Positions 52,096 through 61,600 of a stretch of 64,000 nt of DNA are shown piece by piece. The position numbers were made by a program, and so were the translations under genes. The stretch covers positions 1 to 64,000 of the forward strand of contig NZ_JAFCKP010000021.1 of assembly GCF_018130245.1 (NCBI RefSeq). The letters run 5' to 3'. Under the pieces are notes generated by a model. That model saw only the letters and a list, made by a program, of their open reading frames with translations. It was not told the DNA's origin and did not search any database. This DNA is from Bradyrhizobium sp. SZCCT0231. Lineage in GTDB: Bacteria; Pseudomonadota; Alphaproteobacteria; Rhizobiales; Xanthobacteraceae. How positions within the stretch are numbered: position 1 is the first letter of the stretch; every line of letters starts with the position of its first letter.

Positions 52096-52512
52096 ATGCC
52101 GCGTGTTCTCGTGGTTGATGACGATCCGATGGTCGGCGCGACCATCGAAGTCCTCCTCCAACGTCAGGGCTTCGACGTCACGCTGACCGACGGCGGCGAA
52201 ACAGGACTGGCTGCGCTGGAATCGCAAGCCTTCGACGTAATGCTGGTTGACATCTTCATGCCGCATATGCGCGGCTTCGAATCCATCCGCATCTTTCACG
52301 AGCGCGCCCCGACTACGCCGCTGATCGCGATGTCGGGCTACGCCTTCGCCTCATCCGCCTCGCCCTCTCCCGATTTTCTCCGCATGGCGCTGGAGCTCGG
52401 CGCAACGCGCTGCCTGCGCAAGCCGTTCACGCCGGAAGCGCTGCTGACCACGATCCGGGAATGCCTCACCGGCGCGGGCGTACAGCCGAAGGACAAGAAA
52501 GAAGTCCCTTGA
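52096..52512 (+). CDS. Single-domain response regulator
   Basis: A 138-residue receiver: VLVVDDDPMVGATIEVLLQR, phosphoacceptor Asp52 in VMLVDIFMPHMRGFESIRIF, Ser/Thr in LIAMSGYAFA, and Lys in RCLRKPFTPEALLTTI. It has an unusual polar loop ASSASPSPDFLRMALELGAT before alpha-5. No output domain is present, so it signals by protein contact. The next kinase gene starts inside its stop codon (TTGA), so the two form a coupled pair. Confidence 0.93.
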   Translation: MPRVLVVDDDPMVGATIEVLLQRQGFDVTLTDGGETGLAALESQAFDVMLVDIFMPHMRGFESIRIFHERAPTTPLIAMSGYAFASSASPSPDFLRMALELGATRCLRKPFTPEALLTTIRECLTGAGVQPKDKKEVP

Positions 52513-54767
52513 TTCCAACGCAGCGCGTCATTCTCGGTGCTGGACTTGCCATCCTCCTGATCATCACCGCGGCTTCGATTGCCCTTGACGTCAAGGCGCG
52601 GTCCGACGCGGCATGGGTCAATCATACCGTCCAGGTGCAAAAGAAGATCTCCGACCTCCGCGTGCTGTTGCGCCGTGCCGAGAGTGCCGCGCGCGGCTAC
52701 GAGCTCTATCGCACCCGGGGCTTCAGCGATGAGTTCCAGGCGATGCACGCCATGATCGCGCCGGCCCTCGCCGACCTCAAGCGCGACGTGCGCGACAATT
52801 CCGATCACGTCGCGCTGCTGGAGAGCACCGAGCCGCTGGCGCTGCGCCGGATCGAGATCGCCGCCACAGCGATGCGCCTGCGCGCCGAGAACGACCAGGC
52901 CGGCATTGCCGCGCTCAACAGCAAGGCCGAGGGCCGCGGCCTCATGGACAAGGTGATGGGCAATCTCGACCATCTGAGCGCCGAGGAAGAACGCCTGCTC
53001 AATGCGCGCTCCCAGGATTCGCGCCGCACCGGCATCGTGCTGCTCGGTATCGACGTCGCCGGCGCCGTGCTGATCCTGCTGCTGGTCGCCCTGGTGATGC
53101 GCGAAAGCCGGCGCGCCACGGGGGTGCTCCAGAGCTCGCTCGAGCAGACACAAGCCGCCAAGGCGGCGCTCGAGGCGGCGGTGGCCGAGCGCACCGAGCA
53201 CCTGGTCACCGCGCATGACGAGCTGCGCCTGTCGGTCAACGTGCTCCAGAGCACGTTTCGCAGCATGGCGGAGGCGGTTCTGGTCATCGACGCCGAGGGC
53301 AATGTCCTTCTGTCCAATCCCGCCGCCGAGCGCATCCTGGTGCATCGCACCGGCATGAATTTGAGCAATCTGCGCGCGCTGTCCGCTGTGTTTCACGGCG
53401 ACGGCGTCACGCCACTCGCGGCCGACGAGCTGCCATCGACGCGCGTGCTGCGCGGCGAGCAGTTCGAAGAGCTGGAGATGATCGTCCGCCCGCACAGCGG
53501 CAATCCTCCCCGCCATCTCATGATCAGCGGCCGGCCGATGCGGGACGGGCAAGGCAACATCTCCGGCGCGGTGCTGGTCTATCACGATGCGACGACCTCG
53601 CGCGAGACGGAGCGGCAGCTGTACCAGTCGCAGAAGCTGGATGCGATCGGCAAGCTGACCGGCGGCGTCGCGCACGACTTCAACAACATGCTGACCGTCA
53701 TCTCGGGCAATACCGAGACGCTGGTGGAGAGCCTGAAGGGCCAACCCGAGCTTCAGCGCACGGCACGGCTGATCGACGATGCCGCCGAGCGCTGCGCCGA
53801 TCTGATCCAGCATCTGCTGGCATTTGCGCGCCGGCAGCCGCTCGAGCCGCGCAACGTCGACATCAACGCCGCGATCTCGGACATCGCAAAGCTTCTGCGC
53901 CCCACCCTCGGCGAGCAGATCCAGATCGAGACCGTGCTGGAACAGGGGCCGATGACGACGCACATCGATCCGTCCAGGCTCACCAACGCCGTGCTCAACA
54001 TGGCGATCAACGCCCGCGACGCCATGCCGAACGGCGGCAAGCTGCTGCTGGAGACCCGCCGCGTCGTGCTCGACGAGGCCTATGCGCAGGCCAATGCGGA
54101 GGTTCGGCCCGGCCCTTACGTGATGCTCGCGGTCAGCGACACCGGCACCGGCATGCCCCCCGACGTCCAGCAGAAGGCGTTCGAGCCCTTCTTCACCACC
54201 AAGGAGGTCGGCAAGGGATCTGGCCTCGGCCTCTCCATGGTCTACGGCTTCGTCAAGCAGTCCGGCGGCCACACCAAGATCTACAGCGAGGAAGGCCACG
54301 GCACCACGATCAAGCTCTATCTGCCGCCGGGCGAAGGCGCCGCGGACGTCGCAGCCAGTGTCGCGCCGCAGGCCGAAGGCGGCGCCGAGACCATTTTCGT
54401 GGTCGAGGACGACACGCTGGTGCGCAACTTCGTCACCGCGCAGCTCCAGAGCCTCGGCTACAAGACGGTGGCCGCAGCCGACGGCAAAGCCGCGCTGCAA
54501 TTGATCGAGGCCGGCCAGACGTTCGATCTGCTGTTCACCGACGTCGTCATCCCCGGCGGCATGAGCGGACGCGAGCTCGCCGAAGAGGTGGCCAGGCGCC
54601 GGCCGGGTGTGAAAGTGCTCTACACCTCCGGCTACACCGACAACGCCGTCGTCCATCACGGCAAGCTCGACGACGGCGTGCTGCTGCTGACGAAACCCTA
54701 CCGCCGCAACCAGCTCGCCGAGATGATAAGGAAGGCGCTAGGCGGCGGGGCGGTCCAGGCAAGTTAG
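52509..54767 (+). CDS. Hybrid histidine kinase: CHASE3-PAS-HisKA-HATPase-REC
   Basis: A 752-residue membrane protein, probably starting at TTG 52509 so that TTGA overlaps the receiver stop; an earlier in-frame ATG (52461) would lie inside the receiver gene. Two transmembrane helices (about 8-27 and 177-200) flank a CHASE3 sensor (LRRAESAARGYELYRTRGF). A PAS domain follows (SMAEAVLVIDAEGNVLLSNP). The H-box is GGVAHDFNNMLTVISGN with His389. The ATPase has NMAINARDAMP, VSDTGTGMP and GSGLGLSMVYG. The C-terminal receiver has phosphoacceptor Asp678 in LFTDVVIPGGMSG. This kinase type runs two-step phosphorelays. Confidence 0.92.
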   Translation: MIPTQRVILGAGLAILLIITAASIALDVKARSDAAWVNHTVQVQKKISDLRVLLRRAESAARGYELYRTRGFSDEFQAMHAMIAPALADLKRDVRDNSDHVALLESTEPLALRRIEIAATAMRLRAENDQAGIAALNSKAEGRGLMDKVMGNLDHLSAEEERLLNARSQDSRRTGIVLLGIDVAGAVLILLLVALVMRESRRATGVLQSSLEQTQAAKAALEAAVAERTEHLVTAHDELRLSVNVLQSTFRSMAEAVLVIDAEGNVLLSNPAAERILVHRTGMNLSNLRALSAVFHGDGVTPLAADELPSTRVLRGEQFEELEMIVRPHSGNPPRHLMISGRPMRDGQGNISGAVLVYHDATTSRETERQLYQSQKLDAIGKLTGGVAHDFNNMLTVISGNTETLVESLKGQPELQRTARLIDDAAERCADLIQHLLAFARRQPLEPRNVDINAAISDIAKLLRPTLGEQIQIETVLEQGPMTTHIDPSRLTNAVLNMAINARDAMPNGGKLLLETRRVVLDEAYAQANAEVRPGPYVMLAVSDTGTGMPPDVQQKAFEPFFTTKEVGKGSGLGLSMVYGFVKQSGGHTKIYSEEGHGTTIKLYLPPGEGAADVAASVAPQAEGGAETIFVVEDDTLVRNFVTAQLQSLGYKTVAAADGKAALQLIEAGQTFDLLFTDVVIPGGMSGRELAEEVARRRPGVKVLYTSGYTDNAVVHHGKLDDGVLLLTKPYRRNQLAEMIRKALGGGAVQAS

Positions 54768-54942
54768 CTAGCGCATTGCCAAAGAGGCGCCGCCTAATCC
54801 CGCAAAGCTCCGATTAGACTCGGCAAGCCCAAGTAGTAGCCGTGTTGCGCTCCAGAGCACTGAGAAGACGCTGGGGCTTGACTGCCTTCGTAACCCAGCA
54901 TTCCACTCAGCAGTTCTGGCAACGGTTTCGAAAGCAAACAAT

Positions 54943-56109
54943 ATGAGCGACGAAAGCGAATACGAATATTTCAAGCTCCGCAAGCAGTCCAAGACATATA
55001 TATCCAAGATATTCACGTTCGGTGGATCGAATGCAGAGCGGGTCCGACACGTCAGAATGGTGCTCGAAGGAAGCGATCGACTCCATCTCGGCGAGATTGA
55101 GGGTGCAATGTGCCTACGTCTTACCGGAAACACTCGAAAGACGCAGGTGTCTGCCCTTGTCTCACAAGACGACAAAAGGATTAAGCGTCTCACGCTCCAA
55201 ACCTTCAAATCACGTTCAGGGGACTGGATTGGGGCAGTCGAGAAGGACGAGTTCACATTCCGCGGCGATGAGTTCAACCGACTTCTTAGCTTCCTCTCCC
55301 ACATCGAATTCATTGACCTATCGAATAATGAGAACTTTCAGATTGAAGACATATCCACGAAAGCTGGCCCGAAAGCGATCATCGACGCATCGGACCGAGG
55401 AATCGTAGAACGCATCAAAGGAATGACAGAAGAACAGAGGGACGGAGTACTCCGCGCCCTGCAGCAATCGCTAACACCGGAAGAAATCAATATCCTTCTC
55501 GGTCGAAAGCAGGGCCTGAACGAGTACGAGCAGCACATGCACGACATGAGCTGGAGAGAAGCACAGTGGCAGGACTTTTTTGAGCGCGAACAATGGGTGT
55601 TTGGTTACGGCCTTGACTATCGGGTAATGAGGCAGTTTGACCGGGAGATGACGGTAGGAGCTGGAGGCTCAGACAATCAAAACAAACCTGTAATCGATTT
55701 TCTCATGAGCTTCACGGACTACACGGTGCTCGTTGAGATTAAAACGCCCAACACACCGATTTTTACGGCAAGCCGTCGTGGACGAGCAGGTACATGGGAG
55801 TTCAGCAGCCAATTCATGAGCGCCGTTTCTCAAATTCTAGAACAAAAGGCTGAGTGGCTAGCTTTCGCTCAGACGGGTGAGCACTACAACAAGTCCGGTA
55901 CTGAAGTTTTGACAACCCGCACCAGAAACGCAAAGAGCATCTTGGTCCTCGGATCGCGTAGCGAGTTCTCCCGTTCCGGCACACCAAGAGATACGAGAAT
56001 TATGAGCGACACTTTCGAGCTGTTTCGACGAGAAAACCGCAATATAGAGATTGTGACATTTGACGAATTGCTCGAGCGCGCTCGCTTCATCACACGGAGC
56101 GGCCAATAG
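54943..56109 (+). CDS. Shedu-type anti-phage nuclease (DUF4263)
   Basis: A 388-residue protein. The C-terminal half starts with EYEQHMHDMSWREAQWQDFF and FEREQWVFGYGLDY, the DUF4263/Shedu entry helix, and carries a PD-(D/E)XK nuclease core with Asp252 in VIDFLMSF and Glu265-x-Lys267 in VLVEIKTPNT. QFMSAVSQILEQKAEWLAFA is the conserved glutamine helix. The N-terminal 170 residues are a separate regulatory part of unknown fold. Shedu proteins protect bacteria against phage by DNA cleavage. A hand count of 55381-55440 gives 50% GC against 70% at 54121-54180 in the upstream kinase, so the gene looks acquired. It converges on a TIR-like gene 10 bases away. Confidence 0.85.
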   Translation: MSDESEYEYFKLRKQSKTYISKIFTFGGSNAERVRHVRMVLEGSDRLHLGEIEGAMCLRLTGNTRKTQVSALVSQDDKRIKRLTLQTFKSRSGDWIGAVEKDEFTFRGDEFNRLLSFLSHIEFIDLSNNENFQIEDISTKAGPKAIIDASDRGIVERIKGMTEEQRDGVLRALQQSLTPEEINILLGRKQGLNEYEQHMHDMSWREAQWQDFFEREQWVFGYGLDYRVMRQFDREMTVGAGGSDNQNKPVIDFLMSFTDYTVLVEIKTPNTPIFTASRRGRAGTWEFSSQFMSAVSQILEQKAEWLAFAQTGEHYNKSGTEVLTTRTRNAKSILVLGSRSEFSRSGTPRDTRIMSDTFELFRRENRNIEIVTFDELLERARFITRSGQ

Positions 56110-56119
56110 CGACACTCCT

Positions 56120-56821
56120 TTAAACTCTGTGCAAATCAATGGGCATTCCCTGCCCGTGGATTTCCTTGGCTAGCGTCAACGCCGCCTCTCCAACACTATC
56201 TTTGTAGGAGATGTAGATTAGGCCTTGAATGTCGGAAGGCCGCTCCATTTGAACGTCACTCTTAAGAAGGACAGCAACTTTAGGACGCCCCAATATTGCG
56301 AGCATCATTCCGAGCTCCAAGACCACGTTCTGACGAACGCGAAACGCCTTCTCGTCGGGATGTTCTTTTCGGTGCCCCTCATCATCCGGTGTTGCCAAGA
56401 CAACTGCAAAGTCGGCCTCAGCTCGCACAGTTTCAAGCTTTTCAATAATGGTTTGGCCGCCGGATTTGATCTGATCGAAAATCAAAGGCTCAAGACCCCA
56501 CCGCCTCAGCATGGCCTCAAGCTCCGTCCGAGCTTGGGAGTCATGGCCGTAAACGACAAACACCTTCCGAGCTGGCGCCTGCTTAGACTTTGCTGGAACG
56601 AACCCGAACGTGCTGGACGCGACCTCGCCGTCCAAACCTAATGCCCGCTTAGTTGCGTCTTGATTTTTGCCCTGAATAACAACCTTGCCGCTATCATATG
56701 CATTAATGATAGCTCCGTTGTCGCATTCCATTCGCCAACCAGTGTCGTTACCGTCTCGGCGTTCAGACCTGATTTTTATACTGGCTCTCGCCAGCAACGT
56801 CCCAACCTCTTCCCGGTCCAT
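56120..56821 (-). CDS. TIR-like nucleotide-binding protein with N-terminal TBP-like domain
   Basis: A 233-residue protein. Residues 8-53 contain GAIINAYDSGKVVIQGKN, like the TBP-type substrate-recognition domain of RNase HIII (a G-x-x-x-Y-x-SGK-x-x-QG pattern). Residues 85-225 are a TIR-like domain of the kind described as predicted nucleotide-binding (PF10137): KVFVVYGHDSQARTELEAML, RRWGLEPLIFDQIKSGGQTI, ADFAVVLATPDDEG, and RQNVVLELGMMLAILGR. Such domains serve as NAD-cleaving effectors in bacterial immunity. ATG 56821 has GGAGGG and GGGGAG upstream. GC is low like the Shedu gene. No cyclase is nearby. Confidence 0.8.
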   Translation of the reverse strand: MDREEVGTLLARASIKIRSERRDGNDTGWRMECDNGAIINAYDSGKVVIQGKNQDATKRALGLDGEVASSTFGFVPAKSKQAPARKVFVVYGHDSQARTELEAMLRRWGLEPLIFDQIKSGGQTIIEKLETVRAEADFAVVLATPDDEGHRKEHPDEKAFRVRQNVVLELGMMLAILGRPKVAVLLKSDVQMERPSDIQGLIYISYKDSVGEAALTLAKEIHGQGMPIDLHRV

Positions 56822-56904
56822 ATCTCCCCAACCCTCCAAGGTTGTGCAATCGTCTCTTCTAGCGCGAGGCAAGTCAATACTTGAGGCAAATGTACGGGCT
56901 TGCC

Positions 56905-57801
56905 CTAGCGCGTCGCCAGCGCCACGGCCGCCAGCGTGAAGATCAGCGCCGCGATCTGCCCTGCTCCCAGCGGCTCGCCCAGCGCGATCGCCGAGGCGAC
57001 GACGCCGATGACAGGCACCGCCATGGTACCGATCGCAGCGACCGAGGCCGGCAACCGTGCCAGCGCGGCGAACCAGCTGACATAGGCGATGCAGAACTGC
57101 CCGACGACCGAATAGACCAGGAGCCACCAGCCGACCGGCGTCACCAGCGACAGATGCGTGGTCTCGACCAGGAGGCCGACGATCGAGATCGGCAGGCAGC
57201 CGATCCCGATCTGCCAGGCCGCAGCCGTGATCGGCGGCAGGTGGATCGGGTACTTCTTGGAGAACACCGTGCCGACGGCGAAGCCGAAAGCGCCGCACAG
57301 CGCCATGATGATGCCGGGCAGCTTTTCCGCGCTGGCGGCAATGCCGTTGCCGCCCATGATCGTGGCAAGGCCGGCAAAGGCCAGCACCAGCCCCAGCGTG
57401 CGCAAGACCGTCGGCCGCTCGCCCAGCACCGGCCAGGCGATGATCGAGGCCCAGACCGGCATGGTGTAGGCGATCAGCGCCGCCTCGCTCGCCGGCAGCC
57501 AGAGCAGCGCGAGGCCCATCAGCACCATCCAGCCGGTGACGTTGAGCACGGCCGCGGTGAGGAGACGCGGCCAGATCGCGCCCTCGACCCGCAAGCTCTG
57601 CCGGCGCATCACCGCCAGCAGCGCCAGCAGCGCCGCCCCGAGAACGCCGGTGACCCCGCGCAAGGTCAGCGGCGGCAGCTCGGCGAGCAGGAATTTCGTC
57701 ACCGGCCAGTTGAAGCCCCATCCGATCGAGGTGATCGCGAGGAACATCAGGCCGGCCGGGGCAATGCGCGGCCGCGCATCCCGGCGGGTCGAATCATGCA
57801 T
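56905..57801 (-). CDS. EamA/DMT family transporter
   Basis: A 298-residue ten-helix exporter-type protein: MFLAITSIGWGFNWPVTKFL, PPLTLRGVTGVLGAALLALL, AYTMPVWASIIAWPVLGERP, and the second repeat with ALCGAFGFAVGTVFSKKYPI and ALGEPLGAGQIAALIFTLAA. The substrate is unknown. ATG 57801 starts just before the first helix. An ATG at 57873 has a better Shine-Dalgarno (AGGTGAGG) and would add 24 residues. It lies next to the low-GC defence pair, whose right boundary appears to be directly after this gene's stop. Confidence 0.86.
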   Translation of the reverse strand: MHDSTRRDARPRIAPAGLMFLAITSIGWGFNWPVTKFLLAELPPLTLRGVTGVLGAALLALLAVMRRQSLRVEGAIWPRLLTAAVLNVTGWMVLMGLALLWLPASEAALIAYTMPVWASIIAWPVLGERPTVLRTLGLVLAFAGLATIMGGNGIAASAEKLPGIIMALCGAFGFAVGTVFSKKYPIHLPPITAAAWQIGIGCLPISIVGLLVETTHLSLVTPVGWWLLVYSVVGQFCIAYVSWFAALARLPASVAAIGTMAVPVIGVVASAIALGEPLGAGQIAALIFTLAAVALATR

Positions 57802-57873
57802 GGGGTAGTCCGGCAAAATCTTAAGGTCAGCTTGGCGCGGATTCGCCGGCCCCGCCACCACTTCGGCGGGCAT

Positions 57874-58603
57874 GCCTGACCTCACCTTCCGTAGGGCTAC
57901 GTGAGTCCCCCCGACGCAATCCCGGTCCCGAAAAATATACCTGCCCTGTGAACAGCGGGATGAAGGCGCCACATCACCACGGGATGCGAATTTTTTCGGT
58001 TGGGAATCCCTGAGGACTCACTGATACTTGGCTCCACAACAGGCGCGGTGAACACCCCTGTTATCCCCCACAATCCACCATATTTAGTATTTGATTCAGG
58101 AACTCGCACTAGTTCTTGACGGGCGCAACGGAGAGTCCTAGCTTTCGGTCCGTTCGGCGCGAGTGAGTTTGCGTCCCGCCGGCACTCCCCCAAAGGGTCT
58201 CGCAAATTTCAGCTCCGCCAGCCGGCCAAAGGCTGCGGAATGAGGGCTTGTCTGCCCTCGGATGCGGGCTCTTCGGGCGCCAGAACGGGCCGGCAACAGG
58301 CTCGGAAGGCAGACTTCACGACGGTGCCAAGTGACACCTGCGTGAAGTGAGAGAAGTAGCGGCGTTGTGGGGCGTTGAACGCATGTCGCGCACATCCCCT
58401 TGGGGGCGGATGGGTGTGGACATGCCGGCGGGATGATCGATGCACGCATCGAGGTCGCGCCGGGAAAAACAGGGCCGGATCCACCGGCTGAACTGCGGTT
58501 CCCGAAGGCCGAACGGCCGGAAGGCGCCGCGAAACGAAATGTCGACCCGGCACGTCCTCAACGAGGGGCGGGACCGGTCAAAGATTAAGGACGGGGCAAG
58601 ACG
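57874..58603 (+). other. Intergenic region and long leader of nrdJ
   Basis: There is no convincing gene in these 730 bases. A sigma-70-like promoter is visible: TTGACG (58116-58121), 17 bases, TAGCTT (58139-58144). Transcription from it would leave a leader of about 450 bases. The leader contains a symmetric hairpin, CTTCACG (58314-58320)/CGTGAAG (58341-58347), enclosing GGTG/CACC. I looked for a cobalamin riboswitch, which often precedes B12-related genes, and did not find its conserved core. Confidence 0.5.
58116..58144 (+). promoter_or_regulatory. Candidate sigma-70 promoter of nrdJ
   Basis: TTGACG and TAGCTT are separated by exactly 17 bases, with an AT-rich stretch just upstream (58080-58100). 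It is the best housekeeping promoter seen in the nrdJ upstream region. Confidence 0.4.
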
Positions 58604-61600
58604 ATGCGGATTGAGCGGCGCCACACCACTTCGGGACAGTCACCTTATGCGGGAATCGATTTCCGCCTGACCACGTCGGAGATTCGCAATCCCGACGGCT
58701 CGGTCGTGTTCAAATTGGACAATGTCGAGGTGCCGAGCGAGTGGTCGCAGGTCGCCTCCGACGTGCTCGCTCAGAAGTATTTCCGCAAAGCCGGCGTTGC
58801 CGCGCGCCTGAAGAAGGTCGAGGAGGAATCCGTCCCCTCCTTCCTGTGGCGCTCCGTGCCCGACACCGACGCCCTTAGCCTCCTCCCCGAGAAGGAGCGC
58901 TATGTCAGCGAGCTCAGCGCAAAACAGGTGTTCGACCGCCTCGCCGGCTGCTGGACCTATTGGGGCTGGAAGGGCGGCTATTTCACCTCGGACGATGACG
59001 CGCAGGCCTTCTATGACGAGCTCCGCTACATGCTCGCCATGCAGATGGTCGCGCCGAACTCGCCGCAATGGTTCAACACCGGCCTGCACTGGGCCTATGG
59101 CATCGACGGCCCCGGCCAGGGCCATTATTACGTCGACCCCTTCACCGGCAAGCTGACCAAGTCCAAGTCGGCCTACGAGCATCCGCAGCCGCATGCCTGC
59201 TTCATCCAGGGCGTCGGCGACGACCTCGTCAACGAGGGCGGCATCATGGACCTCTGGGTCCGCGAGGCGCGCCTGTTCAAATACGGCTCCGGCACCGGCT
59301 CCAACTTCTCGCGCCTGCGCGGTGAGGGTGAAAAACTCTCCGGCGGCGGCCGCTCGTCCGGCCTGATGAGCTTCCTCAAGATCGGCGACCGCGCTGCGGG
59401 TGCGATCAAGAGCGGCGGCACCACGCGCCGCGCCGCCAAGATGGTCGTGGTCGACGTCGATCACCCCGACATCGAGACCTATATCGACTGGAAGGTGAAG
59501 GAGGAGCAGAAGGTCGCCGCCCTCGTCACGGGCTCCAAGATCAACCAGAAGCACCTGAAAGCCGTGCTGAAGGCCTGCGTGAACTGCGAAGGCTCGGGCG
59601 ACGATTGCTTCGATCCGGAGAAGAACCCTGCCCTGCGTCGCGAGATCAAGCTCGCACGCCGCAGCCTCGTGCCTGACAATTACATCAAGCGCGTCATCCA
59701 GTTTGCCAAGCAGGGCTACAAGGACATCCAGTTCGACACCTACGACACCGACTGGGATTCGGAAGCCTACCTCACCGTCTCCGGCCAGAACTCCAACAAC
59801 TCGGTCTCGCTCAAGGACGACTTCCTGCGCGCGGTCGAGACCGATGGCGACTGGAATCTCAACGCTCGCACCTCCAAGAAGGTGACGAAGACGCTGAAGG
59901 CGCGCGACCTCTGGGAGAAGATCGGCTACGCCGCCTGGGCCTCGGCCGACCCGGGCCTGCACTTCAACACCACGATGAACGACTGGCACACCTGCAAGGC
60001 GTCCGGCGACATCCGCGCATCCAATCCGTGCTCGGAATACATGTTCCTGGACGACACGGCCTGCAATCTCGCCTCCGCCAACCTGCTGACGTTCTACAAC
60101 ACCACGACCAAGCGGTTCGACGTCGAGGGCTACGAGCACCTCTGCCGGCTCTGGACCATCGTGCTCGAAATCTCCGTGATGATGGCGCAGTTCCCGTCGA
60201 AGGCGATCGCCGAGCTCTCCTATGAGTTCCGCACGCTCGGCCTCGGCTACGCCAATATCGGCGGCCTCCTGATGACCATGGGCCTGCCCTATGACAGCAA
60301 GGAAGGCCGTGCGCTCTGCGGCGCGCTGACCGCCGTGATGACCGGCATCACCTACAAGACCTCGGCCGAGATCGCCGCCGAGCTCGGCACCTTCCCCGGC
60401 TACAAGAAGAACGCCGCGCACATGCTGCGCGTGATCCGCAACCACCGCCGCGCCGCGCACGGCCAGTCGAACGGCTATGAGGCGCTGAGCGTCAACCCGG
60501 TGCCGCTCGACCTCGTCTCCTGCCCGCAAGCCGACCTCGTCAGCCATGCGCAGGCGGCCTGGGATGCGGCGCTCGAGCTCGGCGAGAAGCACGGCTATCG
60601 CAACGCCCAGACCACGGTGATCGCGCCCACGGGCACGATCGGCCTGGTGATGGACTGCGACACGACCGGCATCGAACCGGACTTCGCGCTGGTCAAGTTC
60701 AAGAAGCTCGCCGGCGGCGGCTACTTCAAGATCATCAACCGCGCGGTCCCCGCCGCGCTGCGCGCGCTCGGCTATCGCGAGAGCGAGATCGCGGAGATCG
60801 AGGCCTACGCCGTCGGCCACGGCTCGCTCTCCAACGCGCCGGGCATCAACGCCTCGACCCTGAAGGCCAAGGGCTTCACCGACGAAGCCATCGCCAAGGT
60901 CGAAAAGGCCCTGCCGACCGCCTTCGACATCAAGTTCGCCTTCAACAAGTGGACCTTTGGCGAAGACTTCATCCGCGAGCAGCTCGGCATCGGCGCGGAA
61001 GCGATCGCAGCCCCCGGCTTCGACCTGCTCCAGGCGGTCGGCTTCACCAAGCGCGAGATCGAGGCGGCCAACGTCCACATCTGCGGCGCGATGACGGTGG
61101 AAGGTGCTCCGCACCTCAAGGCCGAGCACTATCCGGTGTTCGACTGCGCCAACCCCTGCGGCAAGGTCGGCAAGCGCTATCTGTCGGTCGAGAGCCACAT
61201 CCGCATGATGGCGGCGGCGCAGCCCTTCATCTCGGGCGCGATCTCCAAGACCATCAACATGCCGAACGACGCCACAGTGGAGGACTGCAAGTCCGCCTAC
61301 ATGCTGTCGTGGAAATTGGCCCTGAAAGCAAACGCGCTCTATCGCGACGGCTCAAAGCTCAGCCAGCCGCTCAACTCGCAGCTCATCAGCGACGATGAGG
61401 ACGAGGACGATGCGGTCGAGACGCTCTACGAAAAGCCCATGGCCGCACGCGCGACCCAGGTGTCGGAGAAGATCGTCGAGAAGCTGGTCGAGCGCATCGT
61501 CGTGATGCGCGAGCGCGAGAAGATGCCTGACCGACGCAAGGGCTACACCCAGAAGGCGGTCGTCGGCGGCCACAAGGTCTATCTGCGCACCGGCGAGTAT

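Noticed and set aside
52338-54659. Minus-strand open frame of 773 codons opposite the hybrid kinase
   Set aside because: Complete overlap with a gene that has all kinase motifs; the antisense product has none.
54822-56904. GGCAAGCCC (54822-54830) and GGGCTTGCC (56896-56904) as ends of a mobile element
   Set aside because: The 9-base inverted match sits near both edges of the low-GC segment, but there is no transposase, no clear target duplication, and such a short match can arise by chance.
54768-56911. CTAGCGC at both edges (54771 and 56905) as a target-site duplication
   Set aside because: Only seven bases, and the right copy is part of the EamA stop region; not enough to claim an insertion event.
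56822-57721. TIR-like protein as part of a much longer 533-codon gene
   Set aside because: The upstream 300 codons are the EamA gene read in another frame on the same strand; ATG 56821 has strong ribosome binding sequences.
58270-58360. Cobalamin riboswitch before nrdJ
   Set aside because: CACCTGC near a hairpin resembles part of a B12 box, but the conserved GCCACTG and the core between are not present.
58640-61198. Minus-strand open frame of 852 codons opposite nrdJ
   Set aside because: Antisense of the reductase, low-complexity Leu/Ala/Arg/Asp composition, no motif.
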